Below the pieces are notes generated by a model that was not told the origin of the DNA, did no database searches, and saw only the letters and a list, made by a program, of their open reading frames with translations. From Nocardioides sp. LHD-245 (GTDB taxonomy: Bacteria > Actinomycetota > Actinomycetes > Propionibacteriales > Nocardioidaceae), in contig NZ_JAVFWN010000016.1 in NCBI RefSeq assembly GCF_030929495.1, positions 119,157 to 183,156 of the forward strand: a DNA stretch of 64,000 nt, given 5' to 3'. The translations under genes were made by a program, and so were the position numbers. Below, one piece after another: positions 27,881 through 36,810 of this stretch (the first letter of the stretch is position 1; the number at the start of each line of letters is the position of its first letter).

Positions 27881-28610
27881 GGTGCGCGAGGCCCGCGACA
27901 CGTCGAGTGATCGCGAGCTGCTCGCCGCGCACGTCGCCGGCGACCCCGAGGCGTTCGGCGTCCTCGTCACCCGGCACCGCGACCGGCTCTGGGCGGTGGC
28001 GCTGCGCACCTGCGGCCACCCCGAGACGGCGGCCGACGGCCTCCAGGACGGTCTCGTGTCCGCGTTCCGTCGCGCCGGCTCGTTCCGCGGTGACGCCGCG
28101 GTGACCACCTGGCTGCATCGGGTGGTCGTCAACGCCTGCCTGGACCGCCTGCGCAAGGAGTCGGTACGCCGGGCCGAGCCGCTGCCCGACGACCTCGACA
28201 CCGTGGAGGCCGGGCACCGGCGGGTCCGGGCCACGGCCGGCACGCCGGGCGACCCGGCGGTCGACCCGGTCGAGCACAGTCTGGTCCGCGAGCGCCGCGA
28301 GCGGGTCCTCGCCGCGCTGGCGACCCTGCCCGAGGAGCAGCGGGCGGCACTCGTCCTGGTCGACATGGAGGGCTACCCGGTCGCCGAGGTCGCCCAGATC
28401 CTCGACTGCGCCGAGGGCACGGTGAAGAGCCGATGCTCTCGCGGCCGGGCCCGGCTGGCCGTCCTCCTCGCCGACGTCCTGGACCTCGCCGCGGCCGACG
28501 ACCTGGACACCGCCGGCCGCCCCGTGGACGATGCGGGGAACCCGTCCGGCACCCCGGACGTCGGATCCATGACGCCGCGCGGACCGCCCGCGGGCACCAC
28601 CGTCGACTGA
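27873..28610 (+). CDS. sigM: ECF RNA polymerase sigma factor, SigM type
   Basis: 245 residues from GTG 27873, overlapping the end of the pseudokinase gene by 8 bp; adjacent GTG codons at 27870 and 27882 are alternatives. Region 2 ('DPEAFGVLVTRHRDRLWAVAL', partly) and region 4 ('LATLPEEQRAALVLVDMEGY', 'VAEVAQILDCAEGTVKSR') are standard for ECF sigma factors. The position between murJ/pseudokinase and trxB/trxA is the actinobacterial sigM locus. SigM in mycobacteria responds to envelope and late stationary cues. The downstream gene may encode its anti-sigma factor. Confidence 0.9.
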   Translation: MSEVREARDTSSDRELLAAHVAGDPEAFGVLVTRHRDRLWAVALRTCGHPETAADGLQDGLVSAFRRAGSFRGDAAVTTWLHRVVVNACLDRLRKESVRRAEPLPDDLDTVEAGHRRVRATAGTPGDPAVDPVEHSLVRERRERVLAALATLPEEQRAALVLVDMEGYPVAEVAQILDCAEGTVKSRCSRGRARLAVLLADVLDLAAADDLDTAGRPVDDAGNPSGTPDVGSMTPRGPPAGTTVD

Positions 28611-28659
28611 TCACCCCGCCTCGCCCGTCCCACCGGGCCTCCGTGCCAGGAACTCCCAC

Positions 28660-29484
28660 ATGAACGACGCCACCGAGCCGGCCGCCACGCCGCCGACCTC
28701 CGCCGAGGAGGAGGCGGTCCGCCGCGTCCTCGCGGACGCCGGCGGACCGGTGCCGATACCCGGCGAGGTCGCCGAGCGGCTCGACGTCGTGATCGCCGAC
28801 CTCGCCGCCGAGCGCACCGCCGCCTCGCTCCCACCCGGGGGCGTCCACCACAGTCATCCCGAGGCGCCTGCCGTCGTCGTCCCGCTCGACCCGGCGGCCC
28901 TGCGCCGCCGCCGCCGGGTCCGGCTCCTGTTCGGCGCCGCCGCCGCGGCCGCGGCCGTCGCCGTCGGGGTCGGCGTCGTGTCCGACCCCGGGCCCGGCGA
29001 CGACGACCTGGCCACCGCCCACCGGCTCGCCCAAGACGACTCCGCCCGGGAGAGCGCCGTGGCCGGGGGCCAGGGGGACGCCGCCGACAGCGGCTCGAAG
29101 GCCGCCCCTCCCGCGGAGGCGCCGACGGCCGCGTCGTCGCCCGAGCTCGCCGAGCCGTACGTCACTCCGCAGCGGGTCCCCACCGACGAGCCGGTCCGCG
29201 AGGTGCGGGCCGACCACCTGCGCGAGGACCTGGTCGCGCTCCAACACGTCACCCTGCCGGACCCGGCCGCCGCCGACTACGCCGGCGCCACGCTCACCAT
29301 CCCGGCCGGCTTCATCTGCGAGCCGGCGTCCTTCGGCCGCGGATACCTCGTCGGCGTCCTCTACGACGGCAAGCCCGCCGTGGTCGCGTTCCGGAGGCCC
29401 GTCGGGTCGACCCAGGAGGCCGAGGTGCTCGCCTGCGGGACCGGTGACGTCATCCACTCCACGACCCTCACCGCCACCGGCTGA
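28660..29484 (+). CDS. Single-pass membrane protein, candidate anti-SigM factor
   Basis: 274 residues. The cytoplasmic N-terminal part (about 1-85) has short helices ('EEEAVRRVLADAGG', 'PGEVAERLDVVIADLAAER'), then a basic stretch 'RRRRRVR' and one membrane helix ('LLFGAAAAAAAVAVGVGVV'). The outer part is disordered at first and ends in a small folded domain with two cysteines ('FICEPASFG', 'VLACGTG'). It does not carry the zinc anti-sigma H-x3-C-x2-C motif. Position directly after sigM and the topology suggest an anti-sigma factor; sequence alone does not prove it. Confidence 0.72.
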   Translation: MNDATEPAATPPTSAEEEAVRRVLADAGGPVPIPGEVAERLDVVIADLAAERTAASLPPGGVHHSHPEAPAVVVPLDPAALRRRRRVRLLFGAAAAAAAVAVGVGVVSDPGPGDDDLATAHRLAQDDSARESAVAGGQGDAADSGSKAAPPAEAPTAASSPELAEPYVTPQRVPTDEPVREVRADHLREDLVALQHVTLPDPAAADYAGATLTIPAGFICEPASFGRGYLVGVLYDGKPAVVAFRRPVGSTQEAEVLACGTGDVIHSTTLTATG

Positions 29485-29616
29485 CCGCCGCTCCGGTGCC
29501 CGCCGCCGGACCGGAGCGCGCCCCCGGGAATCTCGCGGCCTACGATCTCGTTGTCCAGGTGTCCGCCGGTCGCCTCCACCGCAGCCGCCCACCACCAGAT
29601 CCACCCGGGGAGTTCC

Positions 29617-30627
29617 ATGTCCGAGTCCGCCACGTCCGAGGTCCGCAACGACATTCGCGAGGTCATCGTCATCGGGTCCGGGCCCTCGGGCTACACCGCC
29701 GCGATCTACGCCGCGCGGGCGCAGCTGAACCCCCTCGTCTTCGAGGGCTCGGTCACCGCCGGCGGTGCGCTGATGAACACCACCGAGGTCGAGAACTTCC
29801 CCGGCTTCCGCAACGGCATCCAGGGCCCCGAGCTGATGGACGAGATGCGGGCCCAGGCCGAGCGGTTCGGCGCCGAGCTGGTCGCCGACGACGTCGTCGA
29901 GGTCGACCTGACCGGGGACGTCAAGATCGTCAAGACGGCCACCGACACCTACGCCGCCCGCGCCGTGATCCTGTCCACCGGCTCCGGCTACCGCAAGCTC
30001 GGCCTCCCCGACGAGGAGCGGCTCTCCGGACGCGGCGTGTCGTACTGCGCCACCTGCGACGGGTTCTTCTTCCGCGAGCAGCACATCGCGGTCGTGGGCG
30101 GCGGCGACTCGGCCGTCGAGGAGGCCACCTTCCTCACCCGGTTCGGCTCCAAGGTCTCGCTGATCGTGCGCCGCGACGAGCTGCGCGCCTCGAAGATCAT
30201 GCAGGAGCGGGCCTTCGCCGACCCGAAGCTGGAGATCGTCTGGAACTCCGTGGTCGGGTCGATCAACGGCGCGGACTCCCTGGAGTCGCTGACCCTCGAG
30301 AACACCGTCACCGGGGCGACCAGCGAGCTGCCGGCCACCGGACTGTTCATCGCCATCGGCCACGACCCGCGCTCCGAGCTCCTCGTGGGCCAGGTCGACC
30401 TCGACGACGACGGCTACGTCCTCGTCCGGCCCGGCTCCACCGCGACCAACATCCCGGGCGTGTTCGCCGCCGGCGACCTGGTCGACCACACCTACCGTCA
30501 GGCCATCACGGCCGCCGGCACCGGCTGCTCCGCCGCTCTCGACGCCGAGCGCTACCTCGCCGGGCTCGACCACGCGGCCGCGACCGCCGGGAACGCCCTC
30601 GCCGGGAATGCCAGCGCCGGCGCGTAG
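29617..30627 (+). CDS. trxB: Thioredoxin-disulfide reductase
   Basis: 336 residues from ATG 29617 (MSESATSEV) with GGGGAG upstream. FAD motif 'IGSGPSGYTAAIYAARA', redox-active 'CATCDGFFF' (CxxC), NADPH motif 'VGGGDSAVEEA' and the C-terminal FAD motif 'GVFAAGDLVD' are all present. It reduces thioredoxin, encoded 48 bp downstream, using NADPH. The sigM-trxB-trxA order is a standard actinobacterial arrangement near the origin. An Ala-rich tail of about 20 residues extends beyond the usual end. Confidence 0.97.
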   Translation: MSESATSEVRNDIREVIVIGSGPSGYTAAIYAARAQLNPLVFEGSVTAGGALMNTTEVENFPGFRNGIQGPELMDEMRAQAERFGAELVADDVVEVDLTGDVKIVKTATDTYAARAVILSTGSGYRKLGLPDEERLSGRGVSYCATCDGFFFREQHIAVVGGGDSAVEEATFLTRFGSKVSLIVRRDELRASKIMQERAFADPKLEIVWNSVVGSINGADSLESLTLENTVTGATSELPATGLFIAIGHDPRSELLVGQVDLDDDGYVLVRPGSTATNIPGVFAAGDLVDHTYRQAITAAGTGCSAALDAERYLAGLDHAAATAGNALAGNASAGA

Positions 30628-30675
30628 GTTCAAGCACACAGACGTCTCGTCCAACCAACCGAAGGGGTGGCCACC

Positions 30676-31002
30676 GTGGCCGACAACATCTCCGCCGTCA
30701 CCGATGCCGAGTTCGACGCGCAGGTCCTGAAGTCCGACAAGCCGGTCCTCGTGGACTTCTGGGCCGAATGGTGCGGCCCCTGCCGTCAGGTCGCCCCGAT
30801 CCTCGACGAGCTCGCCGGTGCGCACGGCGACAAGATCACGTTCCTCAAGATGAACGTCGACGAGAACCCAGTCACCCCGGCGTCGTACCGCGTCACGGGC
30901 ATCCCGACCATCAACGTCTACCAGGGCGGCGAGGTCGTCAAGACCATCGTCGGCGCCCGGCCCAAGGCCGCGATCCTCAACGAGCTCGCCGACTTCATCT
31001 GA
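30676..31002 (+). CDS. trxA: Thioredoxin
   Basis: 108 residues from GTG 30676 (VADNISAV). This GTG has GAAGGGG at ideal spacing; the GTG nine bases upstream overlaps that site. The active site is 'WAEWCGPCRQ', with the family's cis-proline in 'GIPTINVY'. It is the general dithiol reductant, recharged by TrxB from the gene just upstream, with which it is probably co-transcribed. A strong hairpin follows about 40 bp after the stop. Confidence 0.97.
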   Translation: MADNISAVTDAEFDAQVLKSDKPVLVDFWAEWCGPCRQVAPILDELAGAHGDKITFLKMNVDENPVTPASYRVTGIPTINVYQGGEVVKTIVGARPKAAILNELADFI

Positions 31003-31042
31003 GCCGACGGGACGATCCGCCTCGGCGGTCGACCTCACCCGC

Positions 31043-31072
31043 GAGAGCCCCCGGCCCCGGCCGGGGGCTCTC
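31043..31072. terminator. Strong hairpin between trxA and the GNAT gene
   Basis: A perfect 12-bp stem GAGAGCCCCCGG / CCGGGGGCTCTC with a 6-base loop lies between convergent genes. There is no T-run, as is common in high-GC actinobacteria. It probably ends transcription from both sides. Confidence 0.7.
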
Positions 31073-31110
31073 GTCATCTCCGCACCGCACCGTGCTCGCG
31101 GTCCAGGACG

Positions 31111-31782
31111 TCAGGGGCGCGGCGGGTCCGCCTCCCGCGGCACCGGTCGCGGCACGTGCCGGGGCCGGCGGACCGCGCCGACGATCCGCTCCCAGGCCGC
31201 CTCCATCTCACCGCGCCAGGTCACCAGCGAGCGCATCTCCATCCGCATCCGCGGCGTCCGCGGGTGCGCGCGCTGGGTCTTGAACCCGGTCCGGGCCAGG
31301 AAGTCCGCGGGCACCACGCACTCCGGGACCCGGCCCGGTCCCGCTCGGCCGGTGCGTGCGAAGGCCTCCACCGCCCGGATGCCGTCGCGGCCGACCAGAT
31401 CCCGGGCCATGCCCTGCACGAGCAGCCGGCCGATCCCCCCGCCGGCGTACTCCGGTCGGACCCAGGCGGTCGTCAGCAGCACGGCGTCGGCGGACACCGG
31501 GGCGGTGGGGAACGCGGCGGCCCCCGGCACATACGACGCGGGGGCGTAGACGAGGTAGCCGACCGGCCGGCCCTCGATCATCGCGACCCGCCCGCACGAG
31601 CCCCACTCGCGCAGCAGCTCGGAGACCCACGCCTCCTTCTCGCTCGCCAGCTCGCCGGGCTCGAGACGCTGGCGGTGGACGGGCTCCCGCTCCCAGAACA
31701 GGCAGGTCCGGCACGGCGCGCCCGCGTCGTGGAACAGAGCGTCGAGCAGGTCCAGGGTGAGGGGGACCGTGGTCCGGGCCAC
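31111..31782 (-). CDS. GNAT-family N-acetyltransferase
   Basis: 223 residues, GTG start. The acetyl-CoA binding motif is recognisable in 'TTAWVRPEYAGGGIGRLLVQGMA' (R/Q-x-x-G-x-G/A form). The C-terminal 40 residues are Arg/Pro-rich and probably disordered. An early 'PCRTCLFWERE' pair of cysteines and 'WGSCGR' are uncommon in GNAT enzymes. This protein type is commonly seen between trxA and parAB in actinobacteria; its substrate is unknown. Confidence 0.85.
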   Translation of the reverse strand: MARTTVPLTLDLLDALFHDAGAPCRTCLFWEREPVHRQRLEPGELASEKEAWVSELLREWGSCGRVAMIEGRPVGYLVYAPASYVPGAAAFPTAPVSADAVLLTTAWVRPEYAGGGIGRLLVQGMARDLVGRDGIRAVEAFARTGRAGPGRVPECVVPADFLARTGFKTQRAHPRTPRMRMEMRSLVTWRGEMEAAWERIVGAVRRPRHVPRPVPREADPPRP

Positions 31783-31838
31783 GCCTCGATGGTACGCCGC
31801 GTGAGCGGCCGGAAAGGGGGTGGCGCGGACCTGAGAGA

Positions 31839-33062
31839 ATGGCGTCCGTGCGCAAGATCCGCCAGAGTCAGAAGCTCCGCAACGTCCGCTACGACGTCCG
31901 GGGGCCGATCCTCGTCGAGGCCCAGCGGCTGGAGGCCGAGGGTCACAAGATCCTCAAGCTCAACATCGGCAACCCGGCACCGTTCGGCTTCGAGGCACCC
32001 GAGGCGATCGTGGCCGACATGGTGCACAACCTGCCCGACGCCCAGGGCTACTCCGACTCCCGCGGCATCTACTCCGCCCGCACCGCGGTCGCGCAGTACT
32101 ACCAGGCACGCGGCCTGAAGGACACCGCCGTCGAGGACGTGTTCATCGGCAACGGCGTCTCCGAGATGATCTCGATGGTCCTCCAGGCGTTCCTCGACGA
32201 CGGAAACGAGATCCTCGTCCCGTCGCCGGACTACCCCCTGTGGACGGGCGCCGTGTCGCTGTCCGGCGGTACGCCGGTCCACTACCGGTGCGACGAGGAG
32301 AACGGCTGGATGCCGGACCTCGAGGACATCGAGTCGAAGATCACCGAGAACACCCACGGCCTGGTGATCATCAACCCCAACAACCCCACGGGCGCGGTCT
32401 ACAGCAAGGAGATGGTCGCCCAGCTGGTCGACATTGCCCGGCGGCACGACCTCGTGGTCTTCGCCGACGAGATCTACGAGAAGATCCTGTTCGACGACGC
32501 GGTGCACCACCACGCCGCGGAGGCCGCCGGCAACGACGTCCTCTGCCTCACCTTCAGCGGCCTGTCCAAGGCCTACCGGGTCTGCGGCTACCGCGCCGGC
32601 TGGGTGATGATCTCCGGTCCCCAGGAGCTCGCCGAGGACTTCCTCGAGGGCCTGACGACGCTGTCCAACATGCGCATGTGCGCGAACGTCCCGGCGCAGC
32701 ACGCGATCCAGACCGCGCTCGGGGGCTACCAGTCGATCAACGAGCTGATCGTGCCCGGCGGCCGGTTCTACGAGCAAGCGATGCTGGCCGACAAGCTCCT
32801 CAACGAGATCCCCGGCGTCTCCTCGGTCCGTCCCCGCGGCGCGCTCTACTGCTTCCCCCGCCTCGACCCCGAGGTCTACGCGATCGAGGACGACGAGGCC
32901 TTCGTCATCGAGCTGCTGCGGGCCAAGAAGATCCTGGTCACCCACGGCACCGGCTTCAACTGGTCGGCCCCCGACCACTTCCGCCTGGTCACGCTCCCCG
33001 ACGTGGAGGTGCTGGAGGAGGCGATCGGCCGGATCGCCGACTTCCTCGCGACCCGGCGCTGA
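31839..33062 (+). CDS. Pyridoxal-phosphate aminotransferase (class I/II, alanine/aspartate type)
   Basis: 407 residues. Fold type I PLP motifs: 'LNIGNPAPFGFEAP', 'INPNNPTGAVY' (Asn contacting the cofactor ring), 'FADEIYEKILFD' (Asp/Tyr) and the Schiff-base lysine in 'FSGLSKAYRVCGYRAGW'. The pattern is closest to the AlaA/AspC-like group that makes alanine from pyruvate and glutamate. ATG 31839 is used; a GTG three codons on is also possible. No operon partner; 135 bp separate it from the acyltransferase gene. Confidence 0.9.
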   Translation: MASVRKIRQSQKLRNVRYDVRGPILVEAQRLEAEGHKILKLNIGNPAPFGFEAPEAIVADMVHNLPDAQGYSDSRGIYSARTAVAQYYQARGLKDTAVEDVFIGNGVSEMISMVLQAFLDDGNEILVPSPDYPLWTGAVSLSGGTPVHYRCDEENGWMPDLEDIESKITENTHGLVIINPNNPTGAVYSKEMVAQLVDIARRHDLVVFADEIYEKILFDDAVHHHAAEAAGNDVLCLTFSGLSKAYRVCGYRAGWVMISGPQELAEDFLEGLTTLSNMRMCANVPAQHAIQTALGGYQSINELIVPGGRFYEQAMLADKLLNEIPGVSSVRPRGALYCFPRLDPEVYAIEDDEAFVIELLRAKKILVTHGTGFNWSAPDHFRLVTLPDVEVLEEAIGRIADFLATRR

Positions 33063-33197
33063 GTCATCCGACCATCGACCCGGCGCGTTCAAACGCACCG
33101 GGTCGGTGTGGCTTTTGTTCGCCGGAGGCAATTTTCGAGGGTAGGTCTGCGTGACACGCAGTCGCACCGTGCTGGGTCGGCCTGTCAGACTGCACCG

Positions 33198-34001
33198 GTG
33201 CTCGACATCACGTATCCGCCCGTCATCGTCACCGCGAAGGTGCTCTTCAAGCTGATGCGCCAACGGGTCGTGGTCAGCGGCTCGGAGTCCATCCCCCGCA
33301 AGGGCGGGGCGCTGCTGGCGATCAACCACACCGGCTACGTCGACTTCATCTACGCCGGCGCCGGGGCCGAGCCCCGCAAGCGCCTGGTCCGGTTCATGAT
33401 CAAGAAGGAGATGATGGACGCTCCCGGCGTCGGTCACCTCCTGCGCTCCTTCCACCACATCCGGGTCGACCGCGCCTCGGGCGTGCAGTCGATGAAGGAC
33501 GCGCTGGCCTATCTCAAGGCCGGCGAGGTCGTCGGGATCTACCCCGAGGCCACCATCTCCCGCTCCTTCGAGATCAAGGAGCTCAAGTCCGGTGCCGCGC
33601 GGATCGCGGCCGACGCCGGCGTCCCCCTCATCCCGGTGATCGTCTGGGGCGCGCACCGGCTGATGACCAAGGACCACCCGCGCGACTTCTCCCGCTCGCC
33701 CAAGACGATCATCGTCAAGGTCGGCGAGCCGCTGCACCCCACCGGCGAGGACACCGCGGCGGAGACCGAGGCGCTGCGGGTCGCGATGAAGCGGCTGCTC
33801 GACGAGGTCCTCGCCGAGTACCCCGAGGCCGAGAAGGCCCCCGGCAGCTGGTGGACCCCCGCCCGCCTAGGCGGCTCCGCGCCCACGCCCGACGAGGCCG
33901 ACCGCCTCGACCGGGAGGAACTGCGCGCCCGGGCCGCCAAGCGAGCCGCCAAGGCGGCGGAGAAGAAGGCGGCTGCCAAGAAGGCGGGCCAGGGCGAGTA
34001 G
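33198..34001 (+). CDS. Lysophospholipid acyltransferase-family protein (PlsC-like)
   Basis: 267 residues from GTG 33198 (VLDITYPP); codons upstream are not conserved in character. PlsC-type motifs are the catalytic 'NHTGYVDF' (HX4D), 'YPEATISRS' (PEGT-like block) and 'VPLIPVIVWGAHR'. It transfers an acyl chain from acyl-CoA or acyl-ACP to a glycerolipid at the membrane. The C-terminus is a Lys/Ala-rich charged tail (about residues 235-267). It lies 3 bp before a two-component system, so co-transcription is likely. Confidence 0.9.
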   Translation: MLDITYPPVIVTAKVLFKLMRQRVVVSGSESIPRKGGALLAINHTGYVDFIYAGAGAEPRKRLVRFMIKKEMMDAPGVGHLLRSFHHIRVDRASGVQSMKDALAYLKAGEVVGIYPEATISRSFEIKELKSGAARIAADAGVPLIPVIVWGAHRLMTKDHPRDFSRSPKTIIVKVGEPLHPTGEDTAAETEALRVAMKRLLDEVLAEYPEAEKAPGSWWTPARLGGSAPTPDEADRLDREELRARAAKRAAKAAEKKAAAKKAGQGE

Positions 34002-34004
34002 TCC

Positions 34005-34676
34005 GTGGTGGACGCGCCGCTGGTGCTGCTGGTCGAGGACGACGACGACCTGCGGACGACGACGCGCCTGGTCCTCGAGGCGCGCGGGTTCCGGGTGGTG
34101 ACCGCGGCGGACGGCGAGGCCGGCTGGACGGCGTACCTCACCCAGCCGGTCGATCTCGCCGTCGTCGACGTGGTGCTGCCCGAGCTCGACGGCATCCGGC
34201 TGACCGAGCGGATCCGCGCCGACGGTGAGCTGCCGGTGTTGCTGCTCACCGCGCGCGACCTGCCGCGCGACCAGGTGGTCGGCTTCGACGCGGGCGCCGA
34301 CGACTACGTGGTCAAGCCGTTCGACGGCGACGTGCTCGAGGCCCGGATCCGCGCCCTGCTGCGCCGCCGCGGGGGAGGGACGGCCACCCGGGTCCTCGAC
34401 CACGACGGGCTGCGCGTCGACGTCGACGGGATGACCGTGGAGCGCTCTGGGGTGCCGGTCGATCTGTCGGCGACCGAGTTCCGGCTGCTCGTGGCGTTCC
34501 TCGACAACGCCGGCGTCGTGCTCAGCCGCGTGCGGCTGCTCGAGATCGTCTGGGGCAGTGCGAGCTGGGGGGACCCGCACGTGGTCGACGTGACCGTGCA
34601 GCGGCTGCGCGCCAAGATCGGCGCCGACCGGGTGCAGACCGTGCGGGGCGCGGGCTACAAGATGGCGCGGGCCTGA
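34005..34676 (+). CDS. OmpR/PhoB-family response regulator
   Basis: 223 residues, GTG start. The receiver domain has the acidic pair 'VEDDDDL', phosphoacceptor Asp in 'AVVDVVLPELDG', Thr in 'LLLTARD' and Lys in 'VVKPFDGD'. The C-terminal winged helix ('LSATEFRLLVAFLDNAG', 'VDVTVQRLRAKIG', 'VQTVRGAGYKM') is OmpR-type. The kinase gene follows after 2 bp. Target genes are unknown; the divergent-to-convergent lipoprotein gene next to the kinase is a possibility. Confidence 0.95.
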   Translation: MVDAPLVLLVEDDDDLRTTTRLVLEARGFRVVTAADGEAGWTAYLTQPVDLAVVDVVLPELDGIRLTERIRADGELPVLLLTARDLPRDQVVGFDAGADDYVVKPFDGDVLEARIRALLRRRGGGTATRVLDHDGLRVDVDGMTVERSGVPVDLSATEFRLLVAFLDNAGVVLSRVRLLEIVWGSASWGDPHVVDVTVQRLRAKIGADRVQTVRGAGYKMARA

Positions 34677-34678
34677 CC

Positions 34679-35914
34679 GTGCCGGCCCCGCGACCCGCGG
34701 CGACGTCCGGCTGGCGCCACTCGCTGCGCACCCGGATCACCGTGGCCGTCGTCGGCGCCTCGCTGGCCACGCTGCTCGGTGTGGGCATCGTCGTCGACCA
34801 CCAGTCGGCCGCCGACGCCCGGGAACGCCTGCGGGTCCAGGCCCTGACCGAGCTCGACGCCGGGATCGCGGTCCTGGAGGTGACCTCGACGCTGCGCTAC
34901 GGCCTCTCGCTCGACCCCGAGCGGGTGCCCGCCGAGCTGCGGGCGGCGCTGCCGGCCGCACAGCCCGGCTTCGCCGACGAGCCGGCGACGACGTACTACG
35001 CCGACCGGCGGATGTGGGCCGCCCGCCGCATCACCGCCGACCGGATCGCCAGCGTGGCCCTCGACGATGCTCCCGTCCGCGAGGCGCGGTCGTCCCTGCG
35101 GGAGCGGATGCTCGTCGCCGCGGTCGCGGTCCTGCCGCTCACCGCCCTGCTGGGCCTGGTGGTCGGGGCCGGGCTGAGCCGGCGGCTGCGCCGGGCGGCG
35201 GCCGCCGCGGCCGTGATCAGCGGCGGGGGAGCGGCCCGCTGCACCGTCGGCGGGCGCGACGAGGTGGCCGCGCTCTCCCGGGCCGTCGACGAGATGGCCG
35301 ACGCGTTGGACCGCCGGCTGCGGGTGGAGCAGGCCTTCTCGGCCGACGTCGCCCACGAGCTGCGGACGCCCGTCGCCGGCCTGGTCAGCGCGAGCGAGCT
35401 GCTGCCGCCCGGCGAGGCGACGGAGCTGCTGCGGGGACTGGTGACCCGACTGCGGCATCTGGTCGAGGACCTGCTGGAGGTGGCCCGCCTCGACAGCGGC
35501 GCCGAGGAGGTCGCCCTCACCGCCCAGCCGCTCGGGCCGCTCGTCCCCGGGGCAGAGGTGCGCCACGACGCCGAGGTGCTGGTCGACGCCCGCCGGGTCG
35601 AGCGGATCGTCGGCAACCTGGTCGCCAACGCCGAGCGACACGGCGGCGGCGTCACCGGCCTGGTCGTGGACGGCCCGCGGGTCGTCGTACGCGACGGCGG
35701 GCCGGGGTTCCCGGCCGACGTACTCGCGGCGGGCGCGATCCGGTTCCACAGCACCGGACAGGGCAGTGGGCTCGGGCTCACCATCGTGCACGGTCAGGCA
35801 CGGGCGATGGGGGCGAGCGTGACCATGGCGAACCCGGACGGCGGGGGCGCGGAGGTCAGCGTGGAGTTCAGGACCCCGGACCCATCTCCGGGTCGACCGG
35901 GTCGACCGTCTTGA
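34679..35914 (+). CDS. Membrane sensor histidine kinase
   Basis: 411 residues, GTG start. Two membrane helices flank a short sensor loop (about residues 18-40 and 142-165), then a HAMP-like linker. The H-box is 'FSADVAHELRTPVAGL', the N-box 'NLVANAERHGGG', and G-boxes 'RDGGPGFPAD' and 'GSGLGLTIVHG' are present. It should phosphorylate the response regulator encoded 2 bp upstream. Its last 47 bp overlap the 3' end of the opposite-strand lipoprotein gene. Confidence 0.94.
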   Translation: MPAPRPAATSGWRHSLRTRITVAVVGASLATLLGVGIVVDHQSAADARERLRVQALTELDAGIAVLEVTSTLRYGLSLDPERVPAELRAALPAAQPGFADEPATTYYADRRMWAARRITADRIASVALDDAPVREARSSLRERMLVAAVAVLPLTALLGLVVGAGLSRRLRRAAAAAAVISGGGAARCTVGGRDEVAALSRAVDEMADALDRRLRVEQAFSADVAHELRTPVAGLVSASELLPPGEATELLRGLVTRLRHLVEDLLEVARLDSGAEEVALTAQPLGPLVPGAEVRHDAEVLVDARRVERIVGNLVANAERHGGGVTGLVVDGPRVVVRDGGPGFPADVLAAGAIRFHSTGQGSGLGLTIVHGQARAMGASVTMANPDGGGAEVSVEFRTPDPSPGRPGRPS

Positions 35915-36407
35915 GCGGGTAGGTCTGGGTCGCCTCCATCCCCTCGGGCACGTCGCCCTGCACCCGGATGGTGAGCGCGCCGTAGTTCACCGTCGCCTCG
36001 CCGAGCACGATGTCGGAGACCAGCACCTTCACGGGCACCGACACGTCGCTGCCCTCGGCGCAGCTGGGCTCGCAGTCGTTGGCGACCATGGTGCCCGTCG
36101 CGGTCGCCTCGTCGGCGCCCCAGTCGGCCCACGCCAGGTCGGTCAGGCTCTGGTTGCCGTCCGCACAGGCCACGGTGAAGGTGGCCGGACTGGCCACCGG
36201 CTCGCCGACGCAGTCGAGGATGTAGGTGACCGCGGCGCGAGCGGCGACGGCAGGATCGGTCTGTGCTCCGGACTCGGTGCCGGAGCCGGCACCGGGCTTC
36301 GCCGTGACCGGCTCGTCGTCCTCCACGCCGCAGGCGGCGAAGGCGCCGAGGGCGAGAAGCACGCTGCCGGCGAGGGCGGCGGTACGGCGGGTGCGGGTGT
36401 GGTTCAT
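35868..36407 (-). CDS. Predicted lipoprotein of unknown function
   Basis: 179 residues from ATG 36407 (MNHTRTRR). The signal peptide ends in a lipobox-like 'AFAACGVEDD'; a Gly/Thr/Glu-rich spacer follows, then a globular domain with four cysteines ('LDCVGEP', 'VACADGN', 'ANDCEPSCAEG'), probably paired as disulfides. No known family recognised. It is tail-to-tail with the histidine kinase and overlaps it by 47 bp; coding on both strands there is constrained. Confidence 0.82.
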   Translation of the reverse strand: MNHTRTRRTAALAGSVLLALGAFAACGVEDDEPVTAKPGAGSGTESGAQTDPAVAARAAVTYILDCVGEPVASPATFTVACADGNQSLTDLAWADWGADEATATGTMVANDCEPSCAEGSDVSVPVKVLVSDIVLGEATVNYGALTIRVQGDVPEGMEATQTYPLKTVDPVDPEMGPGS

Positions 36408-36810
36408 CGTCGTCCGTTCTGCTCGTTCTGCTGGTTCGACCGGCGGACGTCGCCGGCCCGACCAGGATCGCGGGTCCGCCTCACACCAGGCCGGCACGGA
36501 GGTCACAGGACCCTCACAGTCACCACCGACCTCCCGGGCGACGTACCGATATATCGCTTTGTCACCTTGTCGTTTTGTCGACATGTCGCTTGCGGGCCGG
36601 GTCGCCTGCCGGGGCAAGTAGCACGCCGTCCGCCGGACTACCCGGCCGTTCTCCGCAGCGGACCCGGCGAATTCGGGGGATTTGTGCTGAGAACCGGCGA
36701 CCAGTCCAGTGGACGGCGTGTTGCAGCGGCTCCCCCGCCCGCCCGGCGTTCCACGTGAAACAGGGCGCGACCCGGTGGGGTCGCGCCCTGGCCGCGCCGG
36801 TCGGCGCTCG
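36408..36810. other. Intergenic region upstream of the lipoprotein gene and downstream of parB
   Basis: No gene is seen in these 403 bp. The middle (about 36540-36590) is A+T-rich with repeated TTGTCG-type words (TTGTCA, TTGTCG, TTTGTCGACATGTCG) and probably includes the lipoprotein promoter. A near-perfect parS site lies at 36748-36761. Confidence 0.6.
36748..36761. promoter_or_regulatory. parS site (13 of 14)
   Basis: GTTCCACGTGAAAC, one mismatch from the palindrome GTTTCACGTGAAAC bound by ParB. It is the only one of the four parS copies here that lies outside coding sequence and is just beyond the parB stop. Confidence 0.88.
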
